Assembly (NCBI GenBank): GCA_012932295.1
Contig: JAAONU010000016.1
Coordinates: forward strand, 41,633,241-41,697,240
Origin: Cyclina sinensis
Taxonomy: Eukaryota; Mollusca; Bivalvia; Venerida; Veneridae
Direction: 5' to 3'
DNA length: 64,000 nt
A program made the translations under genes and the position numbers. Positions 59,925 to 64,000 of the stretch are shown piece after piece; positions within the stretch are counted from its first letter, which is position 1; each line of letters begins with the position of its first letter. Below the pieces are notes generated by a model. The model saw only the letters and a program-made list of their open reading frames with translations, did no database searches and was not told the origin of the DNA.

Positions 59925-60995
59925 GGTGTATGTACGTGCGTGCGTCCGTCCTTCCAAGTTGCCTTGCCCGGGTCATAACTTCCCTGTGCATAGAAGGATT
60001 TTGAAATACCTTGACACATTTGTTCACCTTGATAAGACGGTGATAACCCAGGTTCCCAACTCAAAGGTCAAGGTCACTGTGACAACTCAAATGTCCAAAA
60101 TGTTTATTCTAGGCCTTGTCCGGACCATAACTACTCCCAGCATGGGAGAATTTTAAAATACGTTGGCACATTTGTTCACCTTGATGAGATGGTGTGTCGC
60201 ATGCAAGACCCAGATTCCTAGCTCAATGATCAATGTCACAGTGACAGCTCAAATGTCCAAGATGTTGATGATGGACCTTGTCTGGGCCATTACTTCTTCA
60301 TGCAGGGAAGGATTTTAAAATACCTTGGCACATTTGTTCGCCTTGATGAGATGATGTGTTGTGTGCAAAACCCAGATTCCTAGCTCAAAGGTCAAGGTCA
60401 CAGTGACAGCTCAAATGTCCAAGATGTTGATGATGGACCTTGTCTGAGTCATTACTTCTTCATGCAGGGAAGGATTTTGAAAAACCTTGGCATATTTGTT
60501 CGCCTTCATGAGACGATGTGTCGCGTGCAAAACCCAGATTCCTAGCTCAGAGGTCAAGGTCACAGTGACAGCTTAAATGTCCAAGATGTTGATGATGGAC
60601 CTTGTCTAGGCCATTACTTCTTCATGCAGGGGAGGATTTTAAAATACCTTGGCACATTTGTTTGCCTTGATGAGATGATGTGTTGTGTGCAAAACCCAGA
60701 TTCCTAGCTCAGAGGGCAAGGTCACAATGATAGCTGAAAAGTTCAAAATGTTGATTCTAGACCTTGTCCGGGCTATAACTTCTCTGTGCATGGAAGGATT
60801 TTGAAATACCTTGGCACATTTGTTCACCTAGATAAGATGGTGTGTCGCGTGCAAGACCCAGATTTCTAGCTCAGATGTCAAGGTCACAGTGACAGCTAAA
60901 ATATCCAAGATGCTGATGATGGACCTTGTCTGTGCCACTACTTCATGCAGGGAAGAATTTCAAAATACCGTGATTCATTTGTTAATTTGTTATGC
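59925..60995. repeat. 162-bp tandem repeat, about six to seven units
   Basis: 'CTTGGCACATTTGTTC' or close variants recur at about 60011, 60163, 60325, 60487, 60649, 60811 and 60970, mostly 162 apart. Each unit holds 'AAACCCAGATTCCTAGCTCA', a 'GGTCAAGGTCACAGTGACAG' block and 'TGATGATGGACCTTGTC'. The left edge begins with a GTACGTGCGTGCGTCCGTCC run, the mirror of the ACGGACGG runs that end other clam repeats. Non-coding. Confidence 0.9.
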
Positions 60996-62764
60996 TGCCT
61001 GAAAGAGACATCATATAGGCCTGCCTTGTCCTTCCATCATCATCTTCCCACAGTTTCCATTTCACTGTTGCATCCCCATAGGTGGCTCTCCAATGGCGGG
61101 CTCGACATGCTGTCCATGTCCATTCTAGTTAGCATTTATCTTGACTGGCATTTGAACAGTAATATAACATTTTAGTTGCAGGTTACTTTTATTTCCAGGA
61201 AAATGGTTTTAAATCTGTAACTATAAAATTTTGACCAGGCCTCGACCGTGAAACTTACAAAAAATTTGGCTGTGAGTGAAAACTGTTCCCCTTTTTTATG
61301 GGATTTGACAAAACAAAGATCAGAGTTGTGAAAACCTTCACTTTTATTGAGCAATTGGACCTACCAAAAGCTTATGACATACGGTGAGTACAACATAGTG
61401 TTGGTCTTTACAGTTTGAGTACAATTTTAACTTGAATTTATGTCTACTACTTTGAAAATGTTCATTAAAAAACAATCTGCTCGAGTATGTGCTATGTTGA
61501 ACCTCAATTTTCACAAACCGCAATCGTCACACCGTGTGACAAATGTGTGCGAATACGTCACAAAAATAGTGATAAATACGTTCGGACAAATATTTCATAC
61601 GAACTTAAAAACGCATTTGTCACACCTCAGAATCTTGTTTAAAAATGTGAGAAAAATTGTAAGTTTTTTAACTCGAACGTATATGTCACACATGTGAGTT
61701 TTTTTTTACTTCGAACGTATATGTCACACATGCAAGATTTAGTTGACAGTACATTCATGTTAAGTCTCCAAACAGCTTCTCAAGAAACGGCACTCCGTCC
61801 GTCTGTACACCCTTCCATTGACTTGTTTTTTCTCTTTCCTTTGTATTTGGTGGTCATTTGGTTCAGAATCAGAAGAATAACGGACGCTTATCGAACGACT
61901 ATCATGATTTTCCGTTACTTTTACAACTATTACAAACATTCACTTAAATACTTGGAATATTTGTTTATTATCAAAAGGGAATTTCATTTCAAAAGGGCAA
62001 GTTACACTATAAGTCATGTCTGCAGAGTACATGTAATACGACCCTGTTTAACTATCGAAATGCGAATTAACTTCAAAAGAGAAGATAACCATAAAATTCG
62101 TTTCTAAAAAGTTATTAGCCCGTTTTAACGTAGGATTATTATTTTATTTCTTTTGATTTCTGAAAAAAATCTTTTATAGTCTACACTTGAAACATAAAAA
62201 TACTTGCTTATTATCTAAAGGGCAATTTATTTAAAATCCTAGGAAACCTTAAAAATTCTACAGTAATGGGTCCTTCTTTACCAAAAAAAAAAAAGGAAAC
62301 AGGGAAATTTCCGATGGTGATGATCGGTTCAGAACGAAACAATTCATCTTTATTTTACAGTTTTCTCTGAAAATCAATATCATCTAAGATTTAGAGTAAG
62401 GGTGGCGCGTTCGAACCAAACAGCCTACGTTATATGACAGGTGTTAAGCGTCGTGTGGTTACAGTAACTTCTCTTCAGTGTAGTCATCCGTTCTTGATTA
62501 CTCTCAAAATTATACTTGCAAAATTGCAAAACCCGCAAAATGTTCAAAATAGTTAGGACCAGTATATAAGCGTGCTTAAAACTTTCCTACTGAGAATATG
62601 GATGACACGTTCTATGTCTGACAATTTTCATGGTTTGATAGGCACTTCCGTCGTATATGCCTAGCTTTGGAATTATTCCCCTTTAATAGGAAAATAGTAT
62701 TATAGGTACTGATCGGATAGATGTTTTACGTTTAACTTTTTAGCTCCATTTTTTTATTTGCCTG
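60996..62764. other. Gene-poor stretch
   Basis: No gene or known repeat was recognised. A 22-base or so segment (CGAACGTATATGTCACACATG) is directly repeated at 61674 and 61714. The open frames at 61440-61697 and 61694-62107 run across this low-complexity sequence and look accidental. Confidence 0.3.
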
Positions 62765-63050
62765 TAAATGCAACCTACCCATTGTGGCTGAGGGGCGCCT
62801 TTTAAGGTTAAGGGCTACAATTGCAGCCACTTTTCAACCCTGCGTGATCGTAAGAGGCGACTAAATGGGTTTAAACGAGTGGAGTCTACGTATCTCGTAG
62901 CTCCAGCAGGTGGGAGTGGTTTTGACCCCGGGTGTTGCTTTTAAATTCGTAACACCCGAGGTTAGCCAAAATCATCTTTCCTGTTCGGCGCTATATGACC
63001 TAAACTGTGTTGCGGCGCCGTAAAACCCAACAAATCAATCCATCAGTATA
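62765..63050 (+). repeat. SINE-like interspersed repeat
   Basis: The stretch holds 'CCTGCGTGATCGTAAGAGGC', 'GGAGTCTACGTATCTCGTAG', 'GACCCCGGGTGTTGC' with its inverted partner GTAACACCCGAGG, and the 3' end 'TGCGGCGCCGTAAAACCCAA' followed by an A/C-rich tail. I recognise the 3' end as a widespread mollusc repeat terminus of SINE type, but cannot name the family. Confidence 0.55.
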
Positions 63051-63209
63051 AATGCAACCTGCAAACTAGACACTAGACGACCGACTCAAACGCTCATTTC
63101 TTTCAAGGTCAAAATCAAAATATAAATATATGTAGGTCCTTGTCTCTTGTAAGAATTATGTCTGATACGAGGACGACTATTACGCAGTTATCTCAAGAGA
63201 TGGTCTTTT

Positions 63210-63232
63210 CATCATCATCATCATCATCATCA
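63210..63232. repeat. (ATC)n microsatellite
   Basis: Seven or so ATC triplets in a row. Read on the minus strand it gives an Asp-rich stretch in a chance open frame (63193-63429). Confidence 0.9.
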
Positions 63233-63597
63233 AGATACATTATGCTTGTATCTCTTACCATCATTTGAAGATAATGGTTCGTATGTATTAGTTGCATTAA
63301 AATAAGTATCTTGTATGATCCACAAAGAAATGTAGAACACAAAGTGCAAAAAGTGTAAAACACAATGTAATAATGTATACAATCTTTATATAAACATTGG
63401 GAATATAGTAACAATATGCCAATGAACAAAACAAAGAAAAAACTAATTCAGTGAACAGTAATTACTGCATAATTGTAGAAACAAAATTAAAGTTACTCAA
63501 GTTGAACTTGATATACTCCCGTTCTTTTTTCCACGTTTTTGAACGATTTAGAAGGCAGATTTACTAGGGATACATGTTGATATGTTCAAAGTATTTT

Positions 63598-64000
63598 TCG
63601 ATTTTATATGCCGATGATATTGTTGTTTTTGCCAATACAAAGGCAGAGATACAAAAAAAGTCTAAATATTCTTTCTGATTAAACTTAGTGTTACCAAGAC
63701 AAAAATAATGATATTTAGAAAAGGTGATATATAAACCGAAAATTTCAATTTTATATATAAAAAGACTGTTATTGAAATCGTAAGTAAGTTAACATATTTA
63801 GGTATAGTATTTACAACATGGGGCTCTTTTGCAAAAGCACAAAAAACTGTAACAGAACAAGCAGTGAAAGCTATTTTTCAAATGAACAATTATATAATTA
63901 TTAATATTTCTGTTGTACATATATTAGAGATATTTGGCAAAATTATAAGTCCAATTTTGGACTATAGCAGTGAAGTATGTAGTTTTATAGTATGTTTTGC
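63598..64000 (+). pseudogene. LINE reverse transcriptase fragment, frameshifted
   Basis: 'ILYADDIVVFANTKAEIQ' (63602-63655) is the catalytic Y-A-D-D box of a non-LTR retrotransposon reverse transcriptase. After a short deletion and frameshift, 'TKTKIMIFRKGD' (about 63697-63730) and 'IEIVSKLTYLGIVFTTWGS' (63772-63828) follow, then 'SPILDYSSEV' near the window edge. This order is that of the palm-thumb region. Stops separate the pieces, so the copy is dead. It runs off the right edge. Confidence 0.85.

Noticed and set aside
61440..62107. Two adjacent open frames of 85 and 137 codons
   Set aside because: Low-complexity AT-rich sequence with a direct repeat at the junction; no recognisable motif, splice context or start context.

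Overview
The window looks like metazoan nuclear DNA, most likely from a bivalve mollusc. It is AT-rich, its genes are split by GT-AG introns (plus one AT-AC intron), and there are no operons. It carries tRNA-derived SINEs, long minisatellites and several dispersed repeats of a style I associate with clams. The exon-intron models below were read by eye from splice signals, reading phase and protein family resemblance. No alignment or transcript data were used.

Left part (1-18.8 kb). At 1353-1901 (+) lies the terminal exon of a KY/hillarin-like transglutaminase-fold protein whose upstream exons are outside the window. A complete seven-exon gene at 3891-8039 (+) encodes a glycerophosphocholine acyltransferase (GPC1, former DUF2838); its exons sum to exactly 306 codons. 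Convergent to it is a complete six-exon gene at 13755-18431 (-) for quinoid dihydropteridine reductase (QDPR, 236 aa), the enzyme that recycles tetrahydrobiopterin. Between the two stop codons are a three-repeat dispersed element and a 59-bp minisatellite of about 13 units.

Middle part (18.8-36 kb). Three SINE copies lie upstream of QDPR. Then comes a seven-exon KCMF1 gene (22512-32102, +; 526 aa), a ZZ plus C2H2 zinc-finger ubiquitin ligase. Its fourth intron has textbook U12-type AT-AC signals and houses a decayed Tigger/pogo transposase in the opposite orientation. About 4 kb of gene-poor sequence follows.

Right part (36-59.6 kb). This is a tandem segmental duplication with two large units (about 12.3 and 10.4 kb) and a third truncated remnant. 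Each large unit carries, on the minus strand, a gene with coiled-coil exons and a C-terminal domain resembling mitochondria-eating protein (MIEAP/SPATA18). The unit-2 gene reads open for 496 codons. The unit-1 gene has lost the matching ATG but is otherwise open. Unit 1 alone holds a 900-bp hAT-like element with an 8-bp target duplication and an extra local duplication. A duplicated coiled-coil exon is dead in both units and seems to have donated sequence to its functional sister in unit 2.

Far right (59.6-64 kb): a 162-bp tandem repeat carrying nuclear-receptor-like half-sites, a SINE-like repeat, an ATC microsatellite and a broken LINE reverse transcriptase at the edge.

The genes do not form an obvious pathway. 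The most interesting parts are the duplicated MIEAP-like locus, with its exon turnover and possible gene conversion, and the U12 intron of KCMF1.
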